The notes under the pieces are model-generated. The model was not told the origin of the DNA, ran no database searches, and saw nothing but the letters and a program-made list of their open reading frames with translations. From Planctomycetota bacterium (GTDB lineage Bacteria; Planctomycetota; Phycisphaerae; Sedimentisphaerales; Anaerobacaceae), in NCBI GenBank assembly GCA_019456255.1, contig VRUG01000006.1:98072-155478 (forward strand): a DNA stretch of 57,407 nt, written 5' to 3'. Below, in pieces: positions 43,361 to 51,522 of this stretch; the stretch's first letter is position 1; each line of letters opens with the position of its first letter. A program made the translations under genes and the position numbers.

Positions 43361-43822
43361 ATGATAGAAGTACTGGTTAAAAAAAACTTCGATAATGTCA
43401 ACTTATCACAAGCCGATATTGAAAACCTGGTTAAAGCTATATGCCTGCGGTTCGACATTTCTGATGTCACTGTAAGCATTGCCATTGTTGACAACGACGA
43501 AATGAAGGCACTGAATAAAAAATTCCTGAATCGTACCGCTAACACCGATTGTTTAAGCTTTGAATTATCAGATACAAAATCAGACCCCCAAAGATTATTC
43601 GAGATAATTGTAAATGGCGAACTGGCCCTTAGCCAGGCCGATTCAAGGCAGATTCAACCAAAAGCTGAACTTGCCCTTTATATAACACATGGTATGCTTC
43701 ACAATCTTGGTTTCGACGACGCCAGCGACCATGATGCGAAAAAAATGCACGATACCGAGGATGAAATTTTGCAACAACTGGGTTTCGGTTTGGTGTATAA
43801 TAAAAACAAAACTGACGATTAA
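43361..43822 (+). CDS. ybeY: Endoribonuclease YbeY (rRNA maturation factor)
   Basis: 153 residues from ATG 43361; the longer frame inside the HD gene is not needed. YbeY acts in 16S rRNA processing and ribosome quality control. The metal site reads THGMLHNLGFDDASDHDAKK. The first two His are present, but the third, usually His in GxDH, is Asp (HGMLH-x5-D). A nearby His three residues on could stand in. Context phoH-ybeY-corC is classical. Confidence 0.9.
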   Translation: MIEVLVKKNFDNVNLSQADIENLVKAICLRFDISDVTVSIAIVDNDEMKALNKKFLNRTANTDCLSFELSDTKSDPQRLFEIIVNGELALSQADSRQIQPKAELALYITHGMLHNLGFDDASDHDAKKMHDTEDEILQQLGFGLVYNKNKTDD

Positions 43823-43837
43823 TTGAAGGGATAATTT

Positions 43838-45139
43838 GTGACTCATTTGGGATGGGCAGTATTACTGGCTTGCCTTTTTACCGCCGGGGCGATGTACTTT
43901 TCAATCATTGCTACAACATTGAGAATATTTTCCCGCGTCAAATTGCTTGATATCTTTAAAGCTGACCATAACGAACAATCTGCCGAAAAATTGACCGACT
44001 TGCTGGCAGAAAACACCGAGAAACTTGTTTTGGTATCTGTATTATATAGGTTCATCTTTAACATGGCGATGCTGTTGGCATTGTTGATAGCCTTCTCTGC
44101 TGCCCAAAAAGGCAATCTTCAAATCAGTGACTATATAATCGCCATTATCATAGCCATTACAATTTTTCTGTTTTTCAGCCTGGCGATACCTCATGCCTTA
44201 GCTAAGTATGCAGGCGAAAAAATCCTGAGTAAAACTTATAAAATACTCATAGTCTGTCTGGCCTTCACTAAACCAATTCTCTACGTAGTTCATTTATACG
44301 ACATCCTTATTCGGCGACTGGCAGGTATCGCTGAAACGACCCCGCTTCAACTGCAGGAAGAAAAACAGGAGCAGTTCATTACGGGCCTTGAACAACACCG
44401 AATGGAGGGTGCCGTCGACCAGGAAGAACAGGAAATGATTGAGAACGTTCTTGAACTAAGTGACACTACTGCCGACGAGATTATGACGCCGCGAACTGAT
44501 ATTATAGCCGTCGATGCCGGTTCAGGCCTGAAAACCATCCTGGAAACCATCAATAACGCAGGCCACACAAGGGTGCCGGTATACGAAGAAAACATCGACA
44601 ATATAATAGGCTTTGTCTACGCGAAAGATTTGCTTACCGAAATCGGCAAGGACCTAAGCAATTTTAATCTTCGCAGCAAGATGAGACAGGCCTATTTCGT
44701 CCCTGAAACAAAACCGCTAAGGGTCCTGCTGCACGAATTTCAAAATCAAAAGCTGCACATCGCGGTTGTATTAGACGAATACGGTGGAACCGCAGGAATA
44801 GTCACACTGGAAGATATACTCGAAGAACTTGTCGGTGAGATCAATGATGAATATGAAAAAACTCCGGCAGAGCCCATAAAACAAATAGATGCCGATACCG
44901 TCGAAGTAGATGCCAGAACTTATGTTGACGACCTAAATGACCAGTTCGATCTGGATCTGCCCGAAGATGAAGACTACGACACCATCGGAGGATTTGTCTT
45001 TTCACATTTAGGATATATCCCTAAAACCGGTGAAAAATTCGATTATGAAAATCTCAAATTCAACATAACTTCCGCGGAAGCCAGAAAAGTTAAACGTATT
45101 AAAATTCAAAAAATCACAGAACAAAAAAATGCTGACTAA
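43838..45139 (+). CDS. CNNM/CorC-type transporter with CBS domains
   Basis: 433 residues from GTG 43838. An N-terminal DUF21 region of about four helices is followed by two CBS domains (DEIMTPRTDIIAVDAGSG, HTRVPVYEENIDNIIGFVYA, LHIAVVLDEYGGTAGIVTLE) and a C-terminal CorC_HlyC domain (YDTIGGFVFSHLGYIPKTGE). These proteins are linked to magnesium or cobalt efflux; older names are hemolysin-like. It overlaps recO by 11 bp. Confidence 0.92.
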   Translation: MTHLGWAVLLACLFTAGAMYFSIIATTLRIFSRVKLLDIFKADHNEQSAEKLTDLLAENTEKLVLVSVLYRFIFNMAMLLALLIAFSAAQKGNLQISDYIIAIIIAITIFLFFSLAIPHALAKYAGEKILSKTYKILIVCLAFTKPILYVVHLYDILIRRLAGIAETTPLQLQEEKQEQFITGLEQHRMEGAVDQEEQEMIENVLELSDTTADEIMTPRTDIIAVDAGSGLKTILETINNAGHTRVPVYEENIDNIIGFVYAKDLLTEIGKDLSNFNLRSKMRQAYFVPETKPLRVLLHEFQNQKLHIAVVLDEYGGTAGIVTLEDILEELVGEINDEYEKTPAEPIKQIDADTVEVDARTYVDDLNDQFDLDLPEDEDYDTIGGFVFSHLGYIPKTGEKFDYENLKFNITSAEARKVKRIKIQKITEQKNAD

Positions 45140-45905
45140 AGACCACGCCATCTGCATACGAGCTACCGACTATTCCGAAACCTCGCAGATTGTCGTGCTC
45201 TTCACAAGAGAAAACGGAAAAATAAGCGCTATCGCAAAAGGAAGCAAACGCCCAAAATCGTCCTTTGACGGGCCTATAGAGCTGTTCTCTTGTGGCCAGA
45301 TCATCTTTGCAGCCTCTCATGATTCCAAGCTTGCCACTCTTACAGAATTCGAGCAAAAATCACATTGCTCTGGTTTAGCCAATAACCTCTTCTCATTAAA
45401 CTGTGCCTCTTTCGCAACCGAACTGGTAAATTCTCTTACAACCGAGTACGACCCGCATCCCGAACTCTTCGACCAGTTCCTGCAATTCTTACAAAACACA
45501 GAAAACTCAAGCAGCAATCGAGATTGCTTAGCCTTACTTATTTTATTCCAATTTTCTTTATTAAAAGAGGTCGGCGTGCAGCCAATTCTAAATATTTGTG
45601 TAAATTGCAAAACCAGACACCAGACATTCCACAGGATGCCTAACGGCGAAGATGCGAGATGCGAAATTTATTTCAGCAGTTCCGCTAACGGCCTTATATG
45701 CAGAGATTGCGAACCGGCCTTTACAGATAAACTAAAACTCTCCGCCGCTTCAGCTAATTGCCTGACCGATTTCAAAAAAATAGCCGACGCGAATGACAAA
45801 ACATTAAAAGAAATTGAAAAGGTGCTTATTTACCACTTCACGGAAACTCTGGGCCGACCACCGAAAATGGCAAAGCACATCCTCGGCCGAGACGACGTCG
45901 GGTAA
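45129..45905 (+). CDS. recO: DNA repair protein RecO
   Basis: 258 residues. The OB-fold start AICIRATDYSETSQIVVLFTR and SAIAKGSKRPKS are typical, then a helical part and a zinc-type site CVNCKTRH...CRDC. RecO helps load RecA at single-stranded gaps with RecF and RecR. Its start lies inside the end of the CorC-type gene. It is the last gene before the repeat-rich 45.9-49.8 kb region. Confidence 0.92.
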   Translation: MLTKDHAICIRATDYSETSQIVVLFTRENGKISAIAKGSKRPKSSFDGPIELFSCGQIIFAASHDSKLATLTEFEQKSHCSGLANNLFSLNCASFATELVNSLTTEYDPHPELFDQFLQFLQNTENSSSNRDCLALLILFQFSLLKEVGVQPILNICVNCKTRHQTFHRMPNGEDARCEIYFSSSANGLICRDCEPAFTDKLKLSAASANCLTDFKKIADANDKTLKEIEKVLIYHFTETLGRPPKMAKHILGRDDVG

Positions 45906-46022
45906 ATAAAGTTTTAAGTTCTTAGTTTTAAGTTTTGAGTTGTTGAAAGCCTTCGGCATGCTTGTTTTAAAAATGAAAAATGGGTAAGTTGGATAAAATG
46001 GGTTACCGAAAAATGGGTTCGA

Positions 46023-46230
46023 TTGGCTTTGAATTGGGTTCGTTTTTTTGTGTTGTATATTGTGTAAATTCTTGTAATTGGTTGTTGGATAGTAGTTTAG
46101 CTTCATTTTTGGTTCCCAGAAATTGGGTTTGATTGGGTTCGTTTTTTTGTGTTGTATATTGTGTAAATTCCCGTAATCAGTTTTGGGGTAGTGGTTTAGG
46201 TTCATTTTTGGTTCCCAGAAATTGGGTTCG
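46023..46230. repeat. Near-tandem repeat of about 100 bp
   Basis: The block starting CGTTTTTTTGTGTTGTATAT occurs at 46041 and again at 46141, exactly 100 bp apart, and the surrounding TTCATTTTTGGTTCCCAGAA also recurs (46103 and 46201). A third partial unit begins near 46220. Units differ by several substitutions, so the duplication is not new. Confidence 0.85.
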
Positions 46231-46270
46231 TTTATTAAAACGTTTATATTTTGCAACATGTCGTAAATTT

Positions 46271-46304
46271 CCCCATAGATTTATAAATAAATCTAAACAT
46301 GGGG
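46271..46304. repeat. Hairpin element, copy 1 (CCCCAT...ATGGGG)
   Basis: CCCCAT, then an 8-bp stem AGATTTAT/ATAAATCT with a 2-nt loop, then AAAC and ATGGGG. It is followed by GACAAGCAGAAT. Copy 2 at 47772 has the same layout with two paired substitutions. Confidence 0.8.
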
Positions 46305-46423
46305 ACAAGCAGAATGAGGAAGTCCGAATGAGGAATCAATGCCAAAGCACGAATTAATATACAAAAGGAAAAATTATGCCGACAAATGAAAATAACACTT
46401 GAAAGGCTCCGGTTCATAGGATT

Positions 46424-46596
46424 ACACAGATGACACGGATTTACACGGATTAACACAGATTTTTTAAAAGAATAATTCACCACGAAGGACTCGAAGTGCA
46501 CGAAGAAAAGATTGATGTTTGATTGGTTCAAGTTATAAACCCCCGTTTATTGTATTTCGGTGGTCATTATACCAGAATTTCAGGCAAAATCAAGAG
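46424..46596. repeat. Dispersed repeat module, copy 1
   Basis: Starts with 10-bp-periodic ACACGGATT/ACACAGATT units, followed by TTCACCACGAAG, an AT-rich segment and ATAAACCCCCG, and ends ATTATACCAGA...AAAATCAAG. Segments of about 40 and 34 nt are identical to copy 2 at 47842-48058. Confidence 0.85.
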
Positions 46597-47032
46597 ATTA
46601 ATTCGTGGATCGTGAATCGTTCGTGGATCCTTGCTTCGCAAGGAACTTATATAATTGGTATTAGAGCAATTTAATTTTTCGTGTTCGCTTTATGTCTATT
46701 GCGGCTTCGGCTGGCGGTATCAGATTTACTCGCAATATTTCAATATTGCTGTGCAATCTTCTTTGCCAACCTCGTCCTCATGGCGGCCTAAATGCGAACA
46801 GAAAATATTAAAGTGCTCTATACGCGGATTAACACTGATTTACACAGTTTTTCTGCCATGATTTTGTCGATATCCGCGTAATCAGTTGACTTTTTCGCTA
46901 AGCTGCTTTACTTTATAAAAATAGAAGTTGGTATTGTAAACGGTCCAAGAGGCAAAAAAACGGGTAGGATGCTCATTTAATAGTTTTATATAAAATTATC
47001 CGTGGAAAAGATAGAAAAATGGAGATGTAAAA

Positions 47033-47323
47033 ATGCCGCATGAGAAAACATTAAAAATACTGAAAGCATTCAAGGAAAATTGTGCTGAACAATATGGAAT
47101 AATTTCTCTTGGCCTGTTTGGTTCTGCAGCGCGCGATGAAAGTCAGGTTGACAGTGATGTTGATATTGTTATAAAGCTGAAAAAACAGGACCTGTTTAAT
47201 ATGATAGGTATAAAACAGGATCTGGAAGAAACGCTGCACACAAAGGTTGATGTAATCAGCTATCGCGAAACAATGAATGCTTTTCTTAAAAACAGAATCG
47301 ATAAGGAAGCGATCTATGTATGA
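47033..47323 (+). CDS. MntA-like minimal nucleotidyltransferase antitoxin (second copy)
   Basis: 96 residues. GLFGSAARDESQVDSDVDIV has the GS-x10-DxD motif, with DVDIV as the metal pair and TKVDVISYRETM as the later acidic strand. It is only distantly similar to the MntA-like protein at 29.4 kb. It overlaps the HepT-like gene by 8 bp. The pair lies between two copies of a dispersed repeat module, which suggests independent acquisition. Confidence 0.9.
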   Translation: MPHEKTLKILKAFKENCAEQYGIISLGLFGSAARDESQVDSDVDIVIKLKKQDLFNMIGIKQDLEETLHTKVDVISYRETMNAFLKNRIDKEAIYV

Positions 47324-47687
47324 TAAGGATTTGGTTCTCGAAGTGCTTGGGCAGATACGAACGGCATCGCAGACCATACTTGACAGATTTAAGTCGATAA
47401 AAGGTGTTTCGGATTTTACTGATTCATCTGCCGGCCGAGAAAAACTGGATTCAATTTGTATGCTGTTGATCGTCATTGGAGAATCGTTAAAGAAGCTTGA
47501 TAAAATTAGTCAAGGCTCATTACTGCCAAAGTACTCTCAAATAGACTGGAAAAAAGCCAAAGGCCTGAGAGATATCATATCCCACCAGTATTTTGACGTG
47601 AATGCCGAAGCAATTTTCGATGTCTGCAAAACTAAAATAAAGACCCTTTTCGATACAATTAGTAATATCATTGAAGACTTAAAATAA
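47316..47687 (+). CDS. HepT-like HEPN toxin (second copy)
   Basis: 123 residues from ATG 47316; the longer frame inside the antitoxin gene is a shadow. RDIISHQYFDVN has the HEPN motif R-x4-H-x-Y, and LLIVIGESLKKLDKIS and YSQIDWKKAKGLRD are typical. Gene order (nucleotidyltransferase first) is the same as in the other pair. An RNase-toxin role is inferred from the family. Confidence 0.9.
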   Translation: MYDKDLVLEVLGQIRTASQTILDRFKSIKGVSDFTDSSAGREKLDSICMLLIVIGESLKKLDKISQGSLLPKYSQIDWKKAKGLRDIISHQYFDVNAEAIFDVCKTKIKTLFDTISNIIEDLK

Positions 47688-47771
47688 TGGTCGTGCATCG
47701 TGGCAAGGGCAGGCGGGGTAAATTAGATAAAGTGGGCGGGTTTTTAAAGGCGAAATGTTTGACAGGATAAC

Positions 47772-47805
47772 CCCCATAAATTTACCAGTAAATTTAAACA
47801 TGGGG
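47772..47805. repeat. Hairpin element, copy 2
   Basis: CCCCAT, stem AAATTTAC/GTAAATTT with loop CA, then AAAC and ATGGGG, followed by GACAGGCAGGAT. Relative to copy 1 the stem has changed G-C to A-T and T-A to C-G, keeping pairing intact. Confidence 0.8.
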
Positions 47806-47841
47806 ACAGGCAGGATAAAAAAGGGTAAAAGGTAAAAAGCC

Positions 47842-48058
47842 TCCACAGATGGACACGGATTTACGTTGATTAACACAGATTTTTTAAAAGAATAATTCAC
47901 CACGAAGTGCACGAAAGACACGAAGAAAAGATTGATGTTTGATTGGTTCAAATTATAAACCCCCGCCTATGATTGATAATTGACTATTTACAATTTACTA
48001 TTGGGGTGGAATTTAACATATTGGGAGCATTATACCAGATTGTTAGCTTAAAATCAAG
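47842..48058. repeat. Dispersed repeat module, copy 2
   Basis: Same order as copy 1 (ACACGGATT units, TTCACCACGAAG, GATTGGTTCAAATTATAAAC, ATTATACCAGA, AAAATCAAG), with about 60 extra bases before the last part. Together with copy 1 it brackets the second toxin-antitoxin pair in direct orientation. Confidence 0.85.
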
Positions 48059-48082
48059 CTTTTTAGACAGGATAACAGGAAG

Positions 48083-48158
48083 AAGTTCACCACGAAGATA
48101 AGAAGAACACGAAGAAAAGAAGTTTAGCCACAGAGGACACAGAGAGCACAGAGGAAAG
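48083..48158. repeat. Short-period CACGAAG / CACAGAGG repeats
   Basis: TTCACCACGAAG, AACACGAAGAAAAG and CCACAGAGGACACAGAGAGC follow one another. Such degenerate 9-10 bp units are, in my experience, common dispersed repeats in environmental genomes; no coding sense. Confidence 0.65.
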
Positions 48159-48240
48159 GTCAATAACGTATTGTTGATTAATCTTTTCCGGTATGGTAAC
48201 TTTATAGCGAATGACGGTTAGGAATTAAAAGGGAGATATT

Positions 48241-48408
48241 ATGCAAGTAAAAAAGTGGCTGGCAGATCCCGAAACAAAAAAATGGATGATAGATATTGCT
48301 AAATGGCTCATAATAATTATCCTTGGAACCATCGCCTTTCGTATTACTAATGGTGTAATCAATAAACTTAACGAACCTTCAGGATTTCTAGGCCGTTATC
48401 GTTATTAG
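48241..48408 (+). CDS. Small single-span membrane protein (55 aa)
   Basis: A 55-codon gene, ATG 48241 to TAG 48408, with GGGAGA 4-5 nt upstream. The N-terminus is amphipathic and charged (QVKKWLADPETKKWMIDIA), followed by a hydrophobic helix (about 19-36, AKWLIIIILGTIAF) and a short polar tail ending GRYRY. Unknown function. It is the first of three small orphan genes on the plus strand. Confidence 0.6.
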   Translation: MQVKKWLADPETKKWMIDIAKWLIIIILGTIAFRITNGVINKLNEPSGFLGRYRY

Positions 48409-48468
48409 CATTTGACAGGCAATCGTTAAAATGGTGCGGTGCCATAAACTTTTCCGAAAGGGGATAAG

Positions 48469-49299
48469 ATGAAAGCAGAAAAGGTGTGGATTTTGGCAAT
48501 AATATTGTTGCCCGTGACGACTTTATTCTATGAGAAGACTTTAGCAACAGACCAAGTTCGATTTCATAGTGAAACCAACGGCTATTCTTTTATAATCCCA
48601 AAAGGTTGGATACAAATACCGGAAGACATAGTCAGGGAAAGGTACAGTAAGGTATTATCAAGTAGAACTCGTGCGATTGTACTCTATGAGGCAGAGTTCC
48701 AAATGGAGGGTAAAGATAAGTGGTTTGAATGCCCCACTATACTTGTTCAGATGGCGAGATATTCAGCTTTAGGTATAAGGGGGACTCTTCGTAAGGATGA
48801 ATTTAGCGATTTTGTAAAATCGTTTACTGGACGAGATGTGATGGAGTCTAAAGATGAGCTTTTTGGTGAGGTTGTCACGGATGTGATGACTGGGTATCGC
48901 GTAAGTAAAGTAGTAGTGGACAAGGCAAATCGGCGATATACATATGTTTGTGAAATAACGATTGGCGACTCAAGTGTGATTAAAAGCGAGGTTGTTGGAT
49001 ATTTCGGAAAGGAAACAATAGTCCAATTAATGTTCAATCACTACGTTGAGGCAGATTGGAGTCGGTTTGAGACTGACCGCAACTTGATTTTTGGGTCTTT
49101 TGAGTTCGACCCCGGGATGCAACATGAGGATACTCTCAGCAAGTCGTCTGGTATCTTGGATAGATTACGTGAAGCTGCTGCAAGGGGGTTAAGTTACGGT
49201 TTGATTGCTATAGTTCTTGGCGTAATTTTTGGGCTATTCAAGTTGATAACTTTTTTGAGTCGGCCTGAGGAGAAGTCAGGTGATGAGCAAAAACAATAA
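48469..49299 (+). CDS. Exported protein with C-terminal membrane anchor
   Basis: 276 residues. A signal sequence (about 5-26) is followed by a mature start TDQVRFHSETNGYSFIIPKGW, a pattern common in small exported proteins of the PsbP-like or DUF1795-like kind. A C-terminal hydrophobic helix (about 237-258, GLIAIVLGVIFGLFKLITFL) and charged tail follow. No catalytic motif. GGGG lies upstream of the ATG. Its 5' spacer resembles the spacer after its own stop. Confidence 0.65.
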   Translation: MKAEKVWILAIILLPVTTLFYEKTLATDQVRFHSETNGYSFIIPKGWIQIPEDIVRERYSKVLSSRTRAIVLYEAEFQMEGKDKWFECPTILVQMARYSALGIRGTLRKDEFSDFVKSFTGRDVMESKDELFGEVVTDVMTGYRVSKVVVDKANRRYTYVCEITIGDSSVIKSEVVGYFGKETIVQLMFNHYVEADWSRFETDRNLIFGSFEFDPGMQHEDTLSKSSGILDRLREAAARGLSYGLIAIVLGVIFGLFKLITFLSRPEEKSGDEQKQ

Positions 49300-49478
49300 G
49301 TAAATCGACAACCGTTAAGATGGTGCTGAACTAAACTTTTCTCAAGGTCAACTGAATCTGTGACATTGTAAGCGAGCATTATGATATTGCAGGTTTACAT
49401 TGTGGCATAGTAAACGAGTGAAACGAGTTGCTAAAACTGAAAAGCATAGATGTAATTTTTCAATGAAAGGAATGAAAA

Positions 49479-49769
49479 ATGGTAAATGAAAATATATATG
49501 AGAAGGCAGTTGCTCAACTTTTCGACAAAACGTATGGAGGACTTGCAGACAGAGATGTAATTGTTGCGGTTGAATTGTTTGATCGTTTGCTGGAGCGCGA
49601 CAAGAACATACACCCTGACACGCTAAAAACGTTGTGCAAAAAAACCGGTTACGATGATTTTACGAGTGGTAAACTTTCCGAAATATATGATTTTGTTGAT
49701 ATATACAGGAAGTATAAGGGAGGAAAAGATATTCCGCGTTGGAATGACGGTATGATAGATGGTTTATAG
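49479..49769 (+). CDS. Small soluble protein of unknown function
   Basis: 96 residues, probably helical: EKAVAQLFDKTYGGLADRDV and VAVELFDRLLERDKNI, ending IPRWNDGMIDGL. AAAGGA lies before the ATG. No family is recognised. Similar sequences (ATTGCAG.TTTACAT.GTGGC) flank it on both sides at 49386 and 49771. Confidence 0.55.
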   Translation: MVNENIYEKAVAQLFDKTYGGLADRDVIVAVELFDRLLERDKNIHPDTLKTLCKKTGYDDFTSGKLSEIYDFVDIYRKYKGGKDIPRWNDGMIDGL

Positions 49770-49850
49770 AATTGCAGCTTTACATCGTGGCGTTGTAGGC
49801 CTACGTTAAACAGTTTCTGTTTTCGGCTCGGATTCTTTCCGGAATTTCTA

Positions 49851-50894
49851 TTAATCATCCTGCTCGAAAAGTTCAGGTTGAGCTTTCTTCTTTTCAGAAA
49901 GTGTAATCCCCAAATGCCTGCAGGCGTGTCTTGTGATCTCTCTGCCCCTTTTAGTCCGCCTGACAAATCCCACCTGCAGCAGATATGGCTCAACCACATC
50001 TTCCAGAGTATCTCTTTCTTCGCCTAATGTCGCTGCTATCGCATCTATACCTGCAGGCCCGCCGTCATAAACCTCTGCTAACGCCCGCAAAAACGACCGG
50101 TCAAGTTCATCCAAACCCAATGAATCGATCTGCTCCATCTTAAGAGCTTTCTCAACAATGTCGCAGCTTAAAACCCCAGACCCCTTGACTTGTGCATAGT
50201 CGCGAACTCGTTTTAATAATCGATTCGCAACTCGAGGTGTACCTCTGCTCCTGTCGGCTATCAACTCAAGCGTACCATTCTCACATTCAAGCTTTAATAA
50301 ATTCGCTGACCGATTCAAAATCTCAGCCAATTCACCCTGGCTGTAAAAATCAACATGATACAGCATTCCAAACCGACCCCTAAGGGGAGCACTTATAAGG
50401 CCAGCCCTTGTCGTGGCGCCTATCAGAGTAAATCTTTTAAGCGGAAAGTTTATCGTTTTTGCATGAAGACCGCTGTCGACCGTAAAATCAACTTTAAAAT
50501 CCTCCATCGCAGGATAAATAAACTCTTCAACGGGAGTACTTAAACGGTGAATCTCGTCGATAAAAAGAACATCCCCCTCATTTACGTTACTCAATAACCC
50601 CATCACGTCACCTTGCTTATTCAATGCAGGCCCTGACGAACTTCGAAGCTTACTGCCCATCTCAATTGCTACAATATTTGCAAGCGTTGTCTTACCAAGT
50701 CCGGGCGGGCCATAAAACAAAATATGCTCCAAAGGCTCACCTCTTTGCTTAGCTGCTGTTATAGCGATGGAAATTTTTTCTTTGATATTCAATTGGCCTA
50801 TACACTCATCCAAAGTTTTAGGCCTGAGAGAAACATTAAATTCCTCCTCGCCCTTATTCAATTGCTGACTGTCTATCACTCTGTCTATTGCCAT
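49851..50894 (-). CDS. ruvB: Holliday junction branch migration ATPase RuvB
   Basis: 347 residues. Walker A in FYGPPGLGKTTLANIVA, Walker B in LFIDEIHRL, sensor GATTRAG and the C-terminal winged helix (RTKRGREITRHACRHLG) are all visible. RuvB drives branch migration with RuvA. Its ATG shares one base with the ruvA stop. It is the last gene of a long minus-strand run that begins at hisC. Confidence 0.98.
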   Translation of the reverse strand: MAIDRVIDSQQLNKGEEEFNVSLRPKTLDECIGQLNIKEKISIAITAAKQRGEPLEHILFYGPPGLGKTTLANIVAIEMGSKLRSSSGPALNKQGDVMGLLSNVNEGDVLFIDEIHRLSTPVEEFIYPAMEDFKVDFTVDSGLHAKTINFPLKRFTLIGATTRAGLISAPLRGRFGMLYHVDFYSQGELAEILNRSANLLKLECENGTLELIADRSRGTPRVANRLLKRVRDYAQVKGSGVLSCDIVEKALKMEQIDSLGLDELDRSFLRALAEVYDGGPAGIDAIAATLGEERDTLEDVVEPYLLQVGFVRRTKRGREITRHACRHLGITLSEKKKAQPELFEQDD

Positions 50895-51520
50895 TAGACT
50901 TCGATTCCTTGTTTTAATCTATATACCAGCGGCACCAGCTCTTCGGCCTCGTTCACACCGGGGTGTTTCCTGCATGCCGCATCAATAAGTTCGATTGATT
51001 CGTTCCTCTTTTCGCCCCACGCGATCAAAATTTCCAAAGCCTCGGTCTGGAAGTTTTTAAATCCAGCACTTTCACCTCTTATCGCGCCAGCCGCCGCAAA
51101 GTCACCCAACTTACCCTTTAATTCGGCGATAATCTGTTGCGCCATCCTCTTACCAATCGCAGGAAGTGACATTAACAACTCCTCGTCACCATCTTCTATA
51201 GCTGCTGCTATCGTAGCTATCGGTACGCTAAGCGATTTCAAACCCTTCTTTGTCCCTATCCCCTTAACGCTGGTAAACTTAGCGAAAAAGTCCTTCTCAA
51301 CGTCACTTAAAAACCCGATCATGCGGGGTATCAAATTGCCTCTGCCCGGCGTCCCTTCATAATATTCCATGGTGCATAGCGTGATATCAGTGCCAATTTT
51401 TTCCGAAAGCTCATTAACACAATAACCGGCAAGCATGACCTCGTAACCGATAGCGCCGACCTGCACAAGGGCACTGCCGCTTTCCAGACTTACGAGTTTT
51501 CCTTCAATCCTTGCTATCAT
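50894..51520 (-). CDS. ruvA: Holliday junction branch migration protein RuvA
   Basis: 208 residues. The OB fold starts IARIEGKLVSLESGSALVQVG. Helix-hairpin-helix motifs are FTSVKGIGTKKGLKSL and LMSLPAIGKRMAQQIIAEL, and a C-terminal RuvB-binding domain follows. It begins two bases after the ruvC stop. Confidence 0.97.
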   Translation of the reverse strand: MIARIEGKLVSLESGSALVQVGAIGYEVMLAGYCVNELSEKIGTDITLCTMEYYEGTPGRGNLIPRMIGFLSDVEKDFFAKFTSVKGIGTKKGLKSLSVPIATIAAAIEDGDEELLMSLPAIGKRMAQQIIAELKGKLGDFAAAGAIRGESAGFKNFQTEALEILIAWGEKRNESIELIDAACRKHPGVNEAEELVPLVYRLKQGIEV

Positions 51521-51522
51521 GC

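Larger units (their letters stand above)
45906..47032. other. Repeat-rich gene-free region
   Basis: 1.1 kb without a convincing gene. It holds a near-tandem 100-bp repeat, a hairpin element and a dispersed repeat listed separately. Open frames here translate the repeats (for example Asn/Pro/Lys-rich NEPNFWEPKMNL) and look non-functional. A weak TTGACT at 46886 may serve the following mntA-like gene. Confidence 0.7.
47688..48240. other. Repeat-rich gene-free region
   Basis: About 550 bp without a gene. It holds hairpin copy 2, dispersed repeat copy 2 and a run of CACGAAG and CACAGAGG units, all listed separately. Confidence 0.7.

Noticed and set aside
45804..46259. 151-codon minus-strand frame rich in Asn, Pro and Lys
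   Set aside because: It reads through the 100-bp repeats and into the antisense of recO; the peptide repeats mirror the DNA repeat units.
48409..49850. Integron cassette array with attC sites
   Set aside because: Spacers repeat, but GTTAAAA and GTTAAGA do not fit GTTRRRY, there are no clear paired core sites, and no integrase is visible.
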